Shown: positions 1-11,346, counted from the stretch's first letter. The stretch is 64,000 bases of DNA from Acidobacteriota bacterium (GCA_029263395.1 JAJCXO010000132.1:17843-81842); one strand, 5' to 3'. Notes: generated by a model from the sequence alone, not told the origin. Made by a program: numbers and translations.

Positions 1-1
1 A

Positions 2-211
2 AGCTACGTTTGGTCCGGTGGCTTTTTGTGGTCCGACGGCTTCTTGTGGTCCGACGGTTTCCTGTGGTCCGACGGCTTCTTATGGTCCGACGGCTTCCTG
101 TGGTCCGACGGCTTCTTATGGTCCGACGATTACGCCTGGAGTGAGGGTTTCCTGTGGAGTGATGGTCTGACGGAATCGATGTCGATCAACTCCTGGGTAG
201 AACAAGAGTGA
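2..211 (+). CDS. C-terminal end of an S8-like peptidase (5' truncated by window edge)
   Basis: The frame is open from base 2 to a TGA at 209-211. It encodes only the tail of a protein: six to seven GF(L)WSD hexapeptides, a degenerate unit (DYAWSE), one more unit, then the tail GLTESMSINSWVEQE. The same repeat block and tail close the two subtilisin-like proteins downstream, so this is very probably the third member of the tandem family with its catalytic part left of the window. The function of the repeat is not known to me; the regular Trp/Asp spacing suggests a repetitive beta structure or surface or matrix anchoring (inference). The next gene begins immediately after. Confidence 0.75.
   Translation, partial: SYVWSGGFLWSDGFLWSDGFLWSDGFLWSDGFLWSDGFLWSDDYAWSEGFLWSDGLTESMSINSWVEQE
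8..163 (+). repeat. 18-bp tandem repeat encoding GFLWSD hexapeptides (copy 1)
   Basis: About seven 18-bp units with mainly third-position variation (cct/ctt, ttg/tta, ggc/ggt), then one diverged unit and one more good unit. Synonymous variation with protein conservation indicates the hexapeptide is selected. Confidence 0.85.
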
Positions 212-255
212 ATTCACGTTCATCAAGAAAGCGTTCATCAACAAAGAAAGTCATC

Positions 256-400
256 ATGTTTCATTCAACAAAAGTGGCTGCCGGTTTTGGAACAGCAATT
301 GCGCTCATCATGCTCGTGGCGTGGACGGTCTATCCCGCTCCGCCACGTGATAGCGCTCGCCGCGTCATCGTCCAAGGGGAAAACCTTGTCGAAGTCATTG
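256..400 (+). pseudogene. 5' fragment of S8 peptidase interrupted by ISL3-family IS
   Basis: This is the N-terminal part of the second S8 peptidase. It has a short N-terminus, a hydrophobic signal segment (residues ~8-24), then the propeptide start RRVIVQGENLVEVI, which matches the propeptide of the third copy (MIVQG...NIVELV). The reading frame stops being the peptidase at 400, where an insertion sequence begins. ATG 256 was chosen because it puts the hydrophobic segment near the N-terminus; a GTG at 208 overlapping the previous stop is an alternative. Joining base 400 directly to 1736 gives VEVIEAVRSVGGEITHELG, an uninterrupted propeptide, so the gene was intact before the insertion. Confidence 0.85.
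393..400. repeat. 8-bp target-site duplication, left
   Basis: AGTCATTG immediately left of the IS end; the identical octamer lies at 1728-1735 immediately right of it. Eight base pairs is the usual ISL3-family duplication length. Confidence 0.92.
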
Positions 401-1727
401 GGCTCTACATCAACTTGTGTGGAAAAGTGATCGGTTTGAGAGTTTCCGGAGTCATGTCGAGTCCACCGAGATGGAAGTAGATCGCATTGCGGAAACGCTC
501 TCGATTGCGGAAGCCCCGGGCCGTGTACTTGATCCATTGGATCCGAGAGTTGATGCCCTCCGAGCGGGCGTTGGTAATCCCTTCGCAAATTGCGTTGAGA
601 ATGCCTTTCAGATGACTTTTGACCATCCTGGCGACCTTCTTGATCGGTTCCAGACGAGAGCGAATCGCCCAGCTGTACCATTTCCTCAAGGCAGCTCGAG
701 CCCAGTGGCGAGAACGGTAACGCCAAGCGTCCATTCCTGTCTCTTTGATCGCCCAAGCCCGGGCTGTCTTGATAGCGACCTTCGCCAACACCATCAACTC
801 GGCCAAGCGCGCGTTGCTCAGCTTCGTAGAGTTCCACAACCAGGTATGGCGCGTGCCTTTCAAGGTCGTGATCCCTTCGGACTTAAGCGCTCGATGCTCT
901 TCTCGCCGTACCTTGTCCACGGCATTGCCTAGGTGTTGAGCCATATGGACCTTGTCGAAACAGATCTTCTCCTCCGCATCGGGAATCCAGCGCTCGATCG
1001 CCGTGATGTATCCCTGCCACATATCGATCGCCACCGTCTTGACGGAGGCCCGCTGCGACTCCTCGAACGGCTTGAGATAGTCCTCGACAGCCTCCGCTTT
1101 CCTGCCATCGGCCACACGCACGACGTACCCACTGTCTTGGTCGCAGACGACGGTGACGTACTCATGGCGCTTCTGGAACGACGTCTCGTCGATCCCCATT
1201 CGTTCAGGCAGGGTACGCCCGGTCTCAAGGCCTCGGCGTTTGATGCCCCGCAGCACCGCCCGCTTCTGGATTCCGTCCACTGCATTCCAGCTCAGAGCGA
1301 ACAAGTCCGCCACTGCTGAGATGCTCGCCTCCTGTAGCCATCGAATGACACGTGACTCGAACATGGCCGTGAATTTGGTGTTGCGGTCCGCCCAGGGCAC
1401 TTGCACCTGCTTGACTCCGTGTTTGAGACACTTCACGCGCGGAACCTCTGCGCAGAGGATCGTCTGGTACTGGCAGGTATCCAGGTGCCGCCAGCGCCGA
1501 GTCCGGGTGTCGTACTGGGGGCTCGAAACCCCACAGACTGGGCACGGCTGGCGCCGGCCTGTGGTCGAAACCGACACTTCAACCGTCTCATCAGCAGCAT
1601 TCAGGCTAACGCCGATGACCTGCCAGGGGGATTCCAGGCCGAGAACCGCTTCATACAGAGTGGTGTCTTCCATAGATCGAAACTACCGGATCTGGAGGTG
1701 CGGTTCCACACAAGGTGGGGAAGCGCC
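401..1727 (-). mobile_element. ISL3-family insertion sequence, complete, 1327 bp
   Basis: The imperfect terminal inverted repeats of about 24 bp start GGC (401-424 and the complement of 1704-1727) and share the inner core CTTGTGTGGAA. They enclose one transposase gene on the minus strand. Perfect 8-bp target duplications flank the element. The ends GGCTCT/GGCGCT resemble ISL3-family termini. All parts look intact, so the copy may still be active, and insertion appears recent because the split host gene has not visibly decayed. Confidence 0.93.
405..1673 (-). CDS. ISL3-family transposase
   Basis: The protein is 422 residues, typical for ISL3. The N-terminal zinc-finger region carries CPVCG near residue 45 and a later CLKHG. 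A helix-turn-helix region follows (SISAVADLFALSWNAVDGIQ). The DDE catalytic core shows MGIDETSF, a second Asp in VAIDMWQGY with the downstream CFDKVHMAQHLG, and the C-terminal Glu in SEGINSRIQWIKYTARGFRN. It cuts and joins the element ends. It lies antisense to the peptidase it interrupts, and its stop codon is inside the left inverted repeat. Confidence 0.95.
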   Translation of the reverse strand: MEDTTLYEAVLGLESPWQVIGVSLNAADETVEVSVSTTGRRQPCPVCGVSSPQYDTRTRRWRHLDTCQYQTILCAEVPRVKCLKHGVKQVQVPWADRNTKFTAMFESRVIRWLQEASISAVADLFALSWNAVDGIQKRAVLRGIKRRGLETGRTLPERMGIDETSFQKRHEYVTVVCDQDSGYVVRVADGRKAEAVEDYLKPFEESQRASVKTVAIDMWQGYITAIERWIPDAEEKICFDKVHMAQHLGNAVDKVRREEHRALKSEGITTLKGTRHTWLWNSTKLSNARLAELMVLAKVAIKTARAWAIKETGMDAWRYRSRHWARAALRKWYSWAIRSRLEPIKKVARMVKSHLKGILNAICEGITNARSEGINSRIQWIKYTARGFRNRERFRNAIYFHLGGLDMTPETLKPITFPHKLM

Positions 1728-1735
1728 AGTCATTG
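1728..1735. repeat. 8-bp target-site duplication, right
   Basis: AGTCATTG, the partner of 393-400, abutting the right inverted repeat of the ISL3 element. Confidence 0.92.
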
Positions 1736-3129
1736 AAGCCGTGCGAAGCGTCGGTGGTGAGATCACTCACGAATTGGGAATCATCCACGCCGTTGGTGCT
1801 GAGCTGACACTCGGCGAGATTCAGTCTCTGAGAGCTCTGCCCCAGGTTCAAAAAATTCTTGGGAACACCAACATTCACATCGCCCGCAACAGGAGTCGCA
1901 GCGGCGAACGCAACGGTGGCGATGGCGGCAACGGCGGAGGCACAAGCACTGTCGTCGAGACCTATTACCCCACCCACTTGGGTGCTGACTTGTTGCACCA
2001 GGCCGGGATCGATGGCTCTGGAGTGACCCTCGCCGTGCTCGACAGTGGCATCTCTTCCGACAACGGTTTGACCAAAAATACGTTGCAGGACCACCGGGTC
2101 TTACGCTACTACGACGCCATTTCAGATTCCGAACATTCGGCATTCGACGACCAATCCGCAGACAGGAACGGCCACGGCTCGCACATCACCAGTATTGCCG
2201 TCTCGAGCCGGCTGACCGAGGACGGCGACTTCAATGGCATGGCTCCGGGCGCCGAGCTCGTGGTGATTCGAGCTTTCGATACGCACGGCGTCGCCTCGTA
2301 TGCCGACGTCATCCGCGGCATCGATTGGGCGGTCGCCCACCGGAACACCTACGGCATCCGGGTTCTCAACTGTTCGTTCTCGGCCACGCCGCGCTCTCAC
2401 TATTGGGACGACCCACTGAACCAAGCTGTGATGGCTGCCTGGCAGGCCGGCATCGTAGTAGTGGCCTCAGCCGGCAACACCGGGCCGGATCCAATGACCA
2501 TCGGTGTACCCGGCAACGTTCCTTACATCGTGACTGTAGGTGCAATGACCGATAACTACAGCCCCGAGGCCATGGACGATGACGTGCTGGCCAGCTTCTC
2601 CGCCACCGGCCCGACTGTCGAGGGTTTCGTCAAGCCGGAAGTGGTCGCTCCAGGTGGCCATGTCAAGGCTCTGATGAAAACCAACTCGCAGATCGCCATC
2701 GACCACACCGAGTTCCACGACGGCGGCACCTATTTCAATATGTCCGGCACCTCGCAAGCAACCGCCTTCGTCAGCAGCATTGCCGTGCTGATGCTGCAGC
2801 AATCGCCGCAGCTCACCCCTGACGAAGTCAAATTCCGGCTGATGAACTCGGCCCGCCCAGCGGCCAATGCCAGTGGAGATCTGAAATACAGCATCTTCCA
2901 GCAAGGCGCGGGCATGGTGAACGCCTTCGACGCCGTCTACAGCCTGGCGGCGGGCGCAGCGAATCAGGGCTTGGATCTCGCCCTGGATCTGGCCGGGATC
3001 CAGCACTATGCCGGACCGGCCAACGCCGAAACCTCCGGCAACGGCAGGCGGGCGACAACTATTTATTACGTCCAGGGGCCAGACGGCGAACCGCTCTACT
3101 CCTGGGACGGTTCGTACGCCCCTGCGATG

Positions 3130-3255
3130 GGTTTCCTGTGGTCCGACGGTTTCCTGTGGTCCGACGGCTTCCTATGGTCCGGCGGCTTCCTGTGGTCCGA
3201 CGGTTTCCTATGGTCTGACAACTACGCCTTCAACGATGGATTCTTATGGAGCGAT
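3130..3255 (+). repeat. 18-bp tandem repeat encoding GFLWSD hexapeptides (copy 2)
   Basis: Five tandem units (one with Asp to Gly), a 21-bp interruption, then a sixth unit. Same hexapeptide as copy 1 but a different unit number. Confidence 0.88.
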
Positions 3256-3409
3256 GGCTTGACCGAGTCGATGTCGATCAACTCCTGGGTCGGTCAGGAG
3301 TGAAGCCCGGCCATCGTCTGCAAATGGACTTGCACTCGATGCGAGTTGCAGGTTTCCAGTGAAACTTGCTCAGAACAGCCATGAAACAACACCTCGGGGG
3401 ACGTTAGTC

Positions 3410-5080
<1,671 letters not shown>

Positions 5081-5164
5081 CCTAACGGTCAGCTCACACC
5101 GGCGACTCCAGCTTGCTCCATGGACCAACCACAGCATGATTTTTCGACTCGAGAGGGTGAGAGA

Positions 5165-8100
5165 ATGAACATCAATATCCTGCGACGCTTACCCGCGGCG
5201 ATCCACAGTGGTCTCATCAGGGACAGTGGTCTCATCAGGGACAGCGGCCTGATCAGTGGCCTCATCGGCCTGTTTTTTGGGCTGGCTATCGCAACGGCAA
5301 GCCTGGCCGACGTGGCATCTGTCGGCCCTGGTCAACCGGTCCCAGGCAAGAACATCAAGTTCCAACGGCTCTCACTCGACGACGGTTTGTCGCAGGCCTT
5401 CGTCACCTGTAGTTTGCAGGACCGGCAAGGGTTCATGTGGTTCGGCACTCAAGAAGGGCTCAATCGATATGACGGCTACCGCTTCACCGTCTTCAACCAC
5501 GACCCCAATGACCCGACCTCGCTCTCTCACGACTCGGTGAAATCGATCGTCGAGGACCATCAGGGAGTGTTGTGGATCGCCACCGACGGCGGCGGCCTCA
5601 ACCGCTTCAACCCCGCCGACAAGAGCTTCACCCGTTTCCGTCACGACCCTGAGGACCCGTCCAGCCTATCGAGCGATCGAGTACGGGTTGTGGTCAAAGA
5701 CGGCGCTGGCAAACTGTGGCTGGGCACGGACGGCGGTGGACTCGAGCACTTCGATCCACACACCGGGGCTGTCACCCACTACCTGCACGATCCGCAGGAC
5801 CCGCACAGTCTCGGCAGCAATCGAATCCGTGGCATGGTGCGGGACCGCAGCGGCATGTTATGGCTGGGAACCGATGGCGGCGGGCTGGACATGCTCGATC
5901 CGTCAACCGGCCGCTTTACACACTACCGGCATGACCCCCAAGACTCGACGAGTCTCAGTCATGACCGCGTGCGCATACCGTTCGAAGATCGAGATGGCGT
6001 GCTGTGGGTTGGTACCTACGAAGGTGGCCTCAACCGTCTCGACCGGGCAACCGGGCGATTTACGCACTTTCGCCATGATCCCGACGATCCAACCAGCCTG
6101 GCCTCTGACCAAATCTGGACGATCTACCAGGATCAGGAGGGAATCCTGTGGATCGGCACCGACGGCGGTCTCAACGAGTGGCAGCCGCAGGCTGAGAGTT
6201 TCGCGCTGTCCCGACATGATCCGATGGACAGCTACAGCCTCAGCCATGACCGTGTGGTCTCGATCTACGAAGACCGCGGCGGCGTCTTGTGGGTCGGGAC
6301 CTATGACGGCCTCAACAAATGGAATACCGCCTTTGGCTCGTTCCTGCACTACCAACATCGGCCCGACGACTCGACTGGGCTGAGTAAAAGTTTCGTCCAG
6401 GCCTTGGCGGAGGATTCAGCAGGGACCGTGTGGGTCGGAACCTATGGCGGCGGTCTCAACCGTTTCGACCGGGCGACGGAAACCTTCCACCACTATCGCA
6501 ACGATCCTACCGACGCCACAAGCCTATCCGACGACCGAGTCATGTCATTACACGTCGACCGCAACGATGTGCTGTGGATCGGCACCTTGAGCGGGGGGCT
6601 CAACCGCTTCAACCGCCAGACTGAAACCTTCACCCGCTTCCAGCAGGATGATAACGATCCCACCAGCTTGTCCTGGAACGGTGTGACAACACTGTTCCAG
6701 GATCGCCAGGGTAACCTGTGGGCCGGCACGTATCGCGGCGGGCTCAATCGCTTCGAGCCCAAGACCAACAGCTTCGTCCAATATCGCCACGATCCCGACG
6801 ATCCAAAAAGCTTGTCGAGCGATCTCGTGTTGGCAATCTACGAGGATCGGGGCGGCGCGCTCTGGCTCGGTACCGATGGCGGCGGACTCAACCGCTTCGA
6901 TCCGCAAACCGGTGAATTCACCCACTTCCGCCACGACCCGGAAGACCCGACGAGCCTATCGAGCGACCACGCTTGGGCAATCCTCGAAGACGGCCAGAGT
7001 GATCTCTGGATCGCTACCCAGGGCGGCGGGCTCAATCGTTGGCGCCCCAACCACCGCAATTCTGGCCAGGGTATCTTCAAGCGTTACACCAAAGGGGATG
7101 GGCTGCTCAGCGATCTGGTCTATGGCCTGCTAGCGGACGACGAAGGCCATCTGTGGTTGTCGAGCAACCGCGGCTTGACCCGCCTCGATCCGCACAGCGA
7201 CACCTTCAAACACTACGACGAGAGTCACGGCTTACAGTCCAACGAATTCAATTGGGGAGCACAATTGCGCACCCGCCAGGGAGAAATGTTCTTTGGCGGC
7301 GTCAAGGGTTTCAACGTCTTCCATCCGTCACAGATTCGTGCCAACGCGCATGTACCCCAAGTGGCGCTGACCGATGTCCTGAAATTCAATCGACCCGTGG
7401 ATCTCGGGCAACCCCTGTCTGAGATTCGAGACATCGAGCTCAGCTTTCGGGACTGGGTGGTCGCTTTCGAGTTTGCGGCACTGGATTACACCTCTCCGGA
7501 TCAGAACCGCTATCTCCACAAGCTCGAGGGTTTCGACCAGGACTGGGTCGACTCCGGGCGCCTGCGGCGGGCGACCTACACCAATCTCGAACCGGGCAAC
7601 TACACCTTCCGAGTCAAGGCTTCGAACAACGACGGGGTGTGGAACGAAGAAGGTATCGCACTCCGCGTCCAGGCGTTACCGCCACCGTGGCAGACCCGGT
7701 GGGCCTACGGCGCCTACACCTTGATGGTGGCAGCCCTGGTGGCATTTTTTGCCCGCGCACAGGCACGTAAACGTGAACGTGCGGCCCAGTTGGCGCAGGC
7801 CAATGAGGTTCTGAAACGAGAAATCACCCAACGCAAGGAACGGGAAGACGAACTGCAGCGCGAGAAAGAGAAGGCACAAACCGTCTTGGATGTGGCCGAG
7901 GTAGTGATGGTGGCGATTGATCCCAACGGCCAAGTCACCCTCGCCAACCAAGAGGCTTGTCGCGTGCTCGGATACTCGGAAGCTGAGATTCTGGGTAAGG
8001 AATGGGCCGATCACTTCGTCCCAGAGACAAATCGGGACGAAGTGCGGGAACGGCTGGCGAGCTGCGGTGACGGCACCGCTTACGCCTACCCGGTGAAGAC

Positions 8101-10864
8101 TCGCACAGGTGACCAACGGCTGATCGAATGGCGTACTGCGCGCTTGCCAGCCGAAGGCGACCAGCCCGCCGGCACCCTCAATTCGGGCTCCGACGTCACC
8201 GAAGTGCGGCGGTTGGCGGCGGCGAAGGAGATCGCCGAAAGCGCCAGTCGTGCCAAATCACAATTCCTCGCCAACATGAGTCACGAGATCCGCACGCCAA
8301 TGAACGGCGTCATCGGGATGCTCGAACTGCTCACCGGAGCCGAGCTGTCGGACCGCCAGCGTCGATTCGCCGACACCGCCCATCGTTCGGCCAAAGGCCT
8401 CCTCGACATCCTCAACGACATTCTCGACTTCTCGAAGATCGAAGCCGGCAAACTGGAGCTCGAAGTGGTCGACTTCGACCTGCGGGATCTGGTCGAAGAC
8501 CTAGCCGACCTGTTTGCGGAACGATCGCGGGAAAAGGGCCTCGAGTTGGTGTGTCAGGTAGCCCACGACCTGCCGACGGCGCTGCGTGGTGACCCGACGC
8601 GGATGCGCCAGATCCTCTCCAACCTGGCTGGCAATGCCGTCAAATTCACCGAACAAGGCGAAGTTGTGGTGCGCGTTTCGGGCTGCCCGTTCGGAGACAA
8701 GGCCGTTGGGTTGCGCTTCGAGGTCAGCGACACCGGTGTCGGGCTCGACCCGGAGGCGAAGGCCCGGATCTTCGAATCCTTCCAGCAGGCTGACGGTTCG
8801 ACCACCCGCAAATTTGGCGGCACCGGGCTGGGATTGGCGATCTCGAAAGAATTGGTGGCCCGGATGGGTGGCGAAATGAGTGTCAAAAGCACCCCGGGCG
8901 AGGGCGCCACCTTCTGGTTTGTGGTCCATCTCGAGCGTCAAGACAACGTCAATACCAGTCGAGAGCTACCTCCGTTCGAAGGGTTACTGCCCCGCGTGCT
9001 TGTAGTCGACGACAACGCCTCGAGCCGCCGCAGTCTAATCGACCAGCTCGAGGGCTGGGGGTTGCGGGCCACCGGGGTCGACGAAGGCTCACAAGCTCTC
9101 CACACTCTTCTGAGCGCAGCAAAACGAGGTAGAGCCTTTGACATCGCCCTGGTTGACCAGCAGATGCCGGGGATGGACGGAATGGAACTGGTCCGAGCCA
9201 TTCGAGCCCTGCCGGCTTTGCAGGACATGATCCTGGTACAGCTGGTGTCGGTCGCTCCGATGGATGATACCGAGCTGTCGCGAGCTGGGGTTCGAAGCTA
9301 TCTCACCAAACCGATCCGGCGCGCCGATCTCCATGCCGCACTCACCGGTCGAACCAGCCCTACGAGCGCCGCGAGGCGTGCTGAAGCCTCACTCAAGATG
9401 CTTTCGGGAGTACGCATCCTGCTAGTGGAAGACAACCTGGTCAACCAGGAGATGGTGCAGAGCATCCTCGGGAACCTGAGCGCTAACATGGATTTAGCGC
9501 CGAACGGCCAGGTAGCGGTCGACCTCGCCGCGAGCCGAGCCTACGATTTGATCCTGATGGACTGCCAGATGCCCCTCATGGATGGCCACGAGGCCACGCA
9601 GGCCATCCGTCAACTCGAGCGTTCTCGGGGGCTACCGCCAAGCCAGCGCCGGCGGAGCGAATTGATGCAGCGGGTGCCGATTGTTGCTATGACAGCCAAC
9701 GCCATGAAGGGTGATCGTGAACATTGTCTCGAGTCGGGTATGGACGACTACCTGAGCAAACCGTTCGGCCAGATGCAGTTGCGCGAGATCCTCGAACGCT
9801 GGCTGCCAGAGTCGGCCTGGACTAGCGTCGACGATCCGCTCGCCTCAGCCGCACCGCCAGCACGCACGCCATTACAGGCCTCGCCAACGTTCCCGTCGCT
9901 GGCTGGCGGTGCTGCTGGCCAGCATATCGTCGACGGACAGCGTATCGAAGAGCCGCAGGGCTCCAGGACCATGGATGAGTTTGACGCTTCGCAGATCGAG
10001 GACGGCGTACTCGACGGGCTCCACATTCTTTTGGTCGACGATAGCGATCTCAGCCAACAAGTGGTCGGAGGGATGCTCGAGCACCTCGGGGCCAAAATCG
10101 AATCTGCGACGAATGGTCTCGAGGCAGTCAAACTCGCGTCCCGCAGCCGGCACGATTTGATCCTGATGGACTGTGAGATGCCGACCATGGATGGTTATGA
10201 AGCGACGCGCACGATTCGGGAACGCGAAGCCGCCAAACATCCGGCAACTTTGAAGCCGCTCGGACGCGGAGTCGAACGTTTGCCAATCATCGCGATCACC
10301 GGCAACACAGCACCTGTTGACCGTGAACGCGGGATGGCCTCCGGCATGGATGATTGCCTGCCCAAGCCCTTTGGGTTGAAAGAACTAACGCGTTGTGTCA
10401 CACGCTGGTTGCCGCAGAGGCTCAACACTGCAGCAACGCAGAGGGCTACCCCGGTCAGCGCCAATACCGAAAACATCGGAGCAACGCCGCAGCAGCCAAA
10501 AACCAACGGCAGGGTTCTCGAGCGCGATGCCATCAAAGAGATCCGTGAGCTCGAAGCTGGCGGCTCTCAAGGCTTGCTCGAACGCATGATCCGCGGTTAT
10601 CTCGAAACCGCCCGAGAGTTGCAGGCCGCCCTCGACGAAGGCATCGAACGTGGTGACACCGAGGCGATACGAAGATCATCACACACCCTGAAGTCCAACA
10701 GTGCCAGCCTCGGCGCCGTGCGTCTCGCTGGCCTCTACGAACGTCTCGAAACGATGGCACGCCAAGGGGTGATCAGCGGTGCGCCCAAGGTCCTGTCGGC
10801 GGTCGAACCAGAGCTCGAAAAGGTACGGGTTGCCCTAAAGGCCGAGTGTCATCGGGTAGCCTGA
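5165..10864 (+). CDS. Hybrid histidine kinase: two-component beta-propeller, Y_Y_Y, PAS, HisKA/HATPase, 3 receivers, Hpt
   Basis: The product is 1899 residues. ATG 5165 was chosen over an in-frame upstream ATG because GAGAGGGTGAGAGA precedes it and a signal segment follows (with a curious repeated SGLIRD). Periplasmic part: about 13-14 propeller repeats (~63-720, motif LWxGTxGGGLNRFD) and a Y_Y_Y domain (~770-835). A transmembrane helix (~847-863) and coiled coil lead to PAS (~905-1015), HisKA with phospho-acceptor His1040 in NMSHEIRTP, HATPase (~1146-1257), three receivers with Asp1331, Asp1466 and Asp1669, and a C-terminal Hpt with His1840 in SSHTLKS. A complete phosphorelay is thus on one chain. 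REC1 has VDQQMPGMDG and lacks a recognisable partner output domain. The propeller family often senses polysaccharide or cell-surface cues; here the ligand is unknown, though three peptidase genes precede it on the same strand. Confidence 0.95.
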   Translation: MNINILRRLPAAIHSGLIRDSGLIRDSGLISGLIGLFFGLAIATASLADVASVGPGQPVPGKNIKFQRLSLDDGLSQAFVTCSLQDRQGFMWFGTQEGLNRYDGYRFTVFNHDPNDPTSLSHDSVKSIVEDHQGVLWIATDGGGLNRFNPADKSFTRFRHDPEDPSSLSSDRVRVVVKDGAGKLWLGTDGGGLEHFDPHTGAVTHYLHDPQDPHSLGSNRIRGMVRDRSGMLWLGTDGGGLDMLDPSTGRFTHYRHDPQDSTSLSHDRVRIPFEDRDGVLWVGTYEGGLNRLDRATGRFTHFRHDPDDPTSLASDQIWTIYQDQEGILWIGTDGGLNEWQPQAESFALSRHDPMDSYSLSHDRVVSIYEDRGGVLWVGTYDGLNKWNTAFGSFLHYQHRPDDSTGLSKSFVQALAEDSAGTVWVGTYGGGLNRFDRATETFHHYRNDPTDATSLSDDRVMSLHVDRNDVLWIGTLSGGLNRFNRQTETFTRFQQDDNDPTSLSWNGVTTLFQDRQGNLWAGTYRGGLNRFEPKTNSFVQYRHDPDDPKSLSSDLVLAIYEDRGGALWLGTDGGGLNRFDPQTGEFTHFRHDPEDPTSLSSDHAWAILEDGQSDLWIATQGGGLNRWRPNHRNSGQGIFKRYTKGDGLLSDLVYGLLADDEGHLWLSSNRGLTRLDPHSDTFKHYDESHGLQSNEFNWGAQLRTRQGEMFFGGVKGFNVFHPSQIRANAHVPQVALTDVLKFNRPVDLGQPLSEIRDIELSFRDWVVAFEFAALDYTSPDQNRYLHKLEGFDQDWVDSGRLRRATYTNLEPGNYTFRVKASNNDGVWNEEGIALRVQALPPPWQTRWAYGAYTLMVAALVAFFARAQARKRERAAQLAQANEVLKREITQRKEREDELQREKEKAQTVLDVAEVVMVAIDPNGQVTLANQEACRVLGYSEAEILGKEWADHFVPETNRDEVRERLASCGDGTAYAYPVKTRTGDQRLIEWRTARLPAEGDQPAGTLNSGSDVTEVRRLAAAKEIAESASRAKSQFLANMSHEIRTPMNGVIGMLELLTGAELSDRQRRFADTAHRSAKGLLDILNDILDFSKIEAGKLELEVVDFDLRDLVEDLADLFAERSREKGLELVCQVAHDLPTALRGDPTRMRQILSNLAGNAVKFTEQGEVVVRVSGCPFGDKAVGLRFEVSDTGVGLDPEAKARIFESFQQADGSTTRKFGGTGLGLAISKELVARMGGEMSVKSTPGEGATFWFVVHLERQDNVNTSRELPPFEGLLPRVLVVDDNASSRRSLIDQLEGWGLRATGVDEGSQALHTLLSAAKRGRAFDIALVDQQMPGMDGMELVRAIRALPALQDMILVQLVSVAPMDDTELSRAGVRSYLTKPIRRADLHAALTGRTSPTSAARRAEASLKMLSGVRILLVEDNLVNQEMVQSILGNLSANMDLAPNGQVAVDLAASRAYDLILMDCQMPLMDGHEATQAIRQLERSRGLPPSQRRRSELMQRVPIVAMTANAMKGDREHCLESGMDDYLSKPFGQMQLREILERWLPESAWTSVDDPLASAAPPARTPLQASPTFPSLAGGAAGQHIVDGQRIEEPQGSRTMDEFDASQIEDGVLDGLHILLVDDSDLSQQVVGGMLEHLGAKIESATNGLEAVKLASRSRHDLILMDCEMPTMDGYEATRTIREREAAKHPATLKPLGRGVERLPIIAITGNTAPVDRERGMASGMDDCLPKPFGLKELTRCVTRWLPQRLNTAATQRATPVSANTENIGATPQQPKTNGRVLERDAIKEIRELEAGGSQGLLERMIRGYLETARELQAALDEGIERGDTEAIRRSSHTLKSNSASLGAVRLAGLYERLETMARQGVISGAPKVLSAVEPELEKVRVALKAECHRVA
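5208..5262 (+). repeat. 18-bp near-tandem repeat in kinase signal region (SGLIRD)
   Basis: Two 18-bp units (agtggtctcatcagggac) and degenerate third and fourth units encode SGLIRDSGLIRDSGLISGLIG just before the hydrophobic core of the kinase signal/anchor. Confidence 0.75.
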
Positions 10865-10912
10865 ATCAATCTGCATCTGTTTCTGCATCTGCATCCACAT
10901 CGAATATATCCG

Positions 10913-10940
10913 TTGACAATATATCCACCATGGATATAGT
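10913..10940 (+). promoter_or_regulatory. Sigma70-type promoter of the padR gene, probably leaderless
   Basis: -35 TTGACA (10913-10918), 16-bp spacer, -10 TATAGT (10935-10940). The start codon ATG is at 10947, the expected transcription start, and there is no Shine-Dalgarno sequence, so a leaderless mRNA is likely. Confidence 0.75.
10920..10938. promoter_or_regulatory. Palindromic operator overlapping padR -10 box
   Basis: Perfect inverted repeat TATATCCA-CCA-TGGATATA between and over the -35/-10 elements; an additional direct ATATATCC copy lies just upstream at ~10904-10911. The position fits autorepression by the PadR protein encoded next. Confidence 0.7.
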
Positions 10941-10946
10941 TGTCGC

Positions 10947-11309
10947 ATGACGAACGAATACCCCGCCCCGGCTTCCCTGCTCCCGTTAGCACCGGCAACC
11001 TTCCACATCTTGATCGCTTTGGCGACCCAGGATCTGCACGGTTACGCCATCATTCAAGAAGTGCGAGACCGCACCCAAGGCAAAGTCCGCCTGGGTGCCG
11101 GTACCCTCTACCGCTCCATCCAGCGTATGCTCGAACAAGGTTTGATCATCGAAGTGCGCGAGCGGCCGTCACCGGAGCTGGACGACCAGCGTCGACGGTA
11201 TTACCGCATCGCGCCGTTCGGCACCGAGGTGGCCAAAGCCGAAACCGAGCGGTTGTCACAGATCGTCGACATGGCCCGGTCGCGGGGATTCGCTGCGGAG
11301 ACCGTCTGA
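10947..11309 (+). CDS. PadR-family transcriptional repressor
   Basis: The product is 120 residues with the PadR winged-helix signature: LTFHILIAL-type first helix (here ATFHILIALATQDLHGYAI), GAGTLYRSIQRMLEQGLI recognition region, and a DDQRRRYYRIAPFG wing. In Acidobacteriota PadR genes commonly precede ADOP permeases, and here the permease begins 37 bases after the stop, indicating an operon. The overlapping palindrome in the promoter suggests negative autoregulation. The effector is unknown. Confidence 0.93.
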   Translation: MTNEYPAPASLLPLAPATFHILIALATQDLHGYAIIQEVRDRTQGKVRLGAGTLYRSIQRMLEQGLIIEVRERPSPELDDQRRRYYRIAPFGTEVAKAETERLSQIVDMARSRGFAAETV

Positions 11310-11346
11310 TGCGGCGAGTGATTCTGATGTTATGGGAGACGCCCTG

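Larger units (their letters stand above)
1728..3303 (+). pseudogene. 3' fragment of the IS-interrupted S8 (subtilisin-like) peptidase
   Basis: This holds the remainder of the propeptide and the whole catalytic domain. The S8 triad is visible: Asp in AVLDSGISS, His in RNGHGSHITS, Ser in MSGTSQATAF, with the oxyanion-hole region SAGNTGPD. A Gly/Asn-rich linker (GNGGDGGNGGG) separates prodomain and catalytic domain. The C-terminus has five GFLWSD units, a diverged stretch (NYAFND), one more unit and the conserved tail GLTESMSINSWVGQE. Without the IS the product would be an exported peptidase of about 573 residues, like its neighbour. In the present state the catalytic part has lost its signal peptide, although an open frame continues back into the IS. 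Confidence 0.88.

Noticed and set aside
1153..1727. Open frame running from inside the IS into the peptidase as a 716-residue fusion
   Set aside because: The IS-derived part is antisense to the transposase and Arg/Ser-rich; only the part after 1735 is peptidase.
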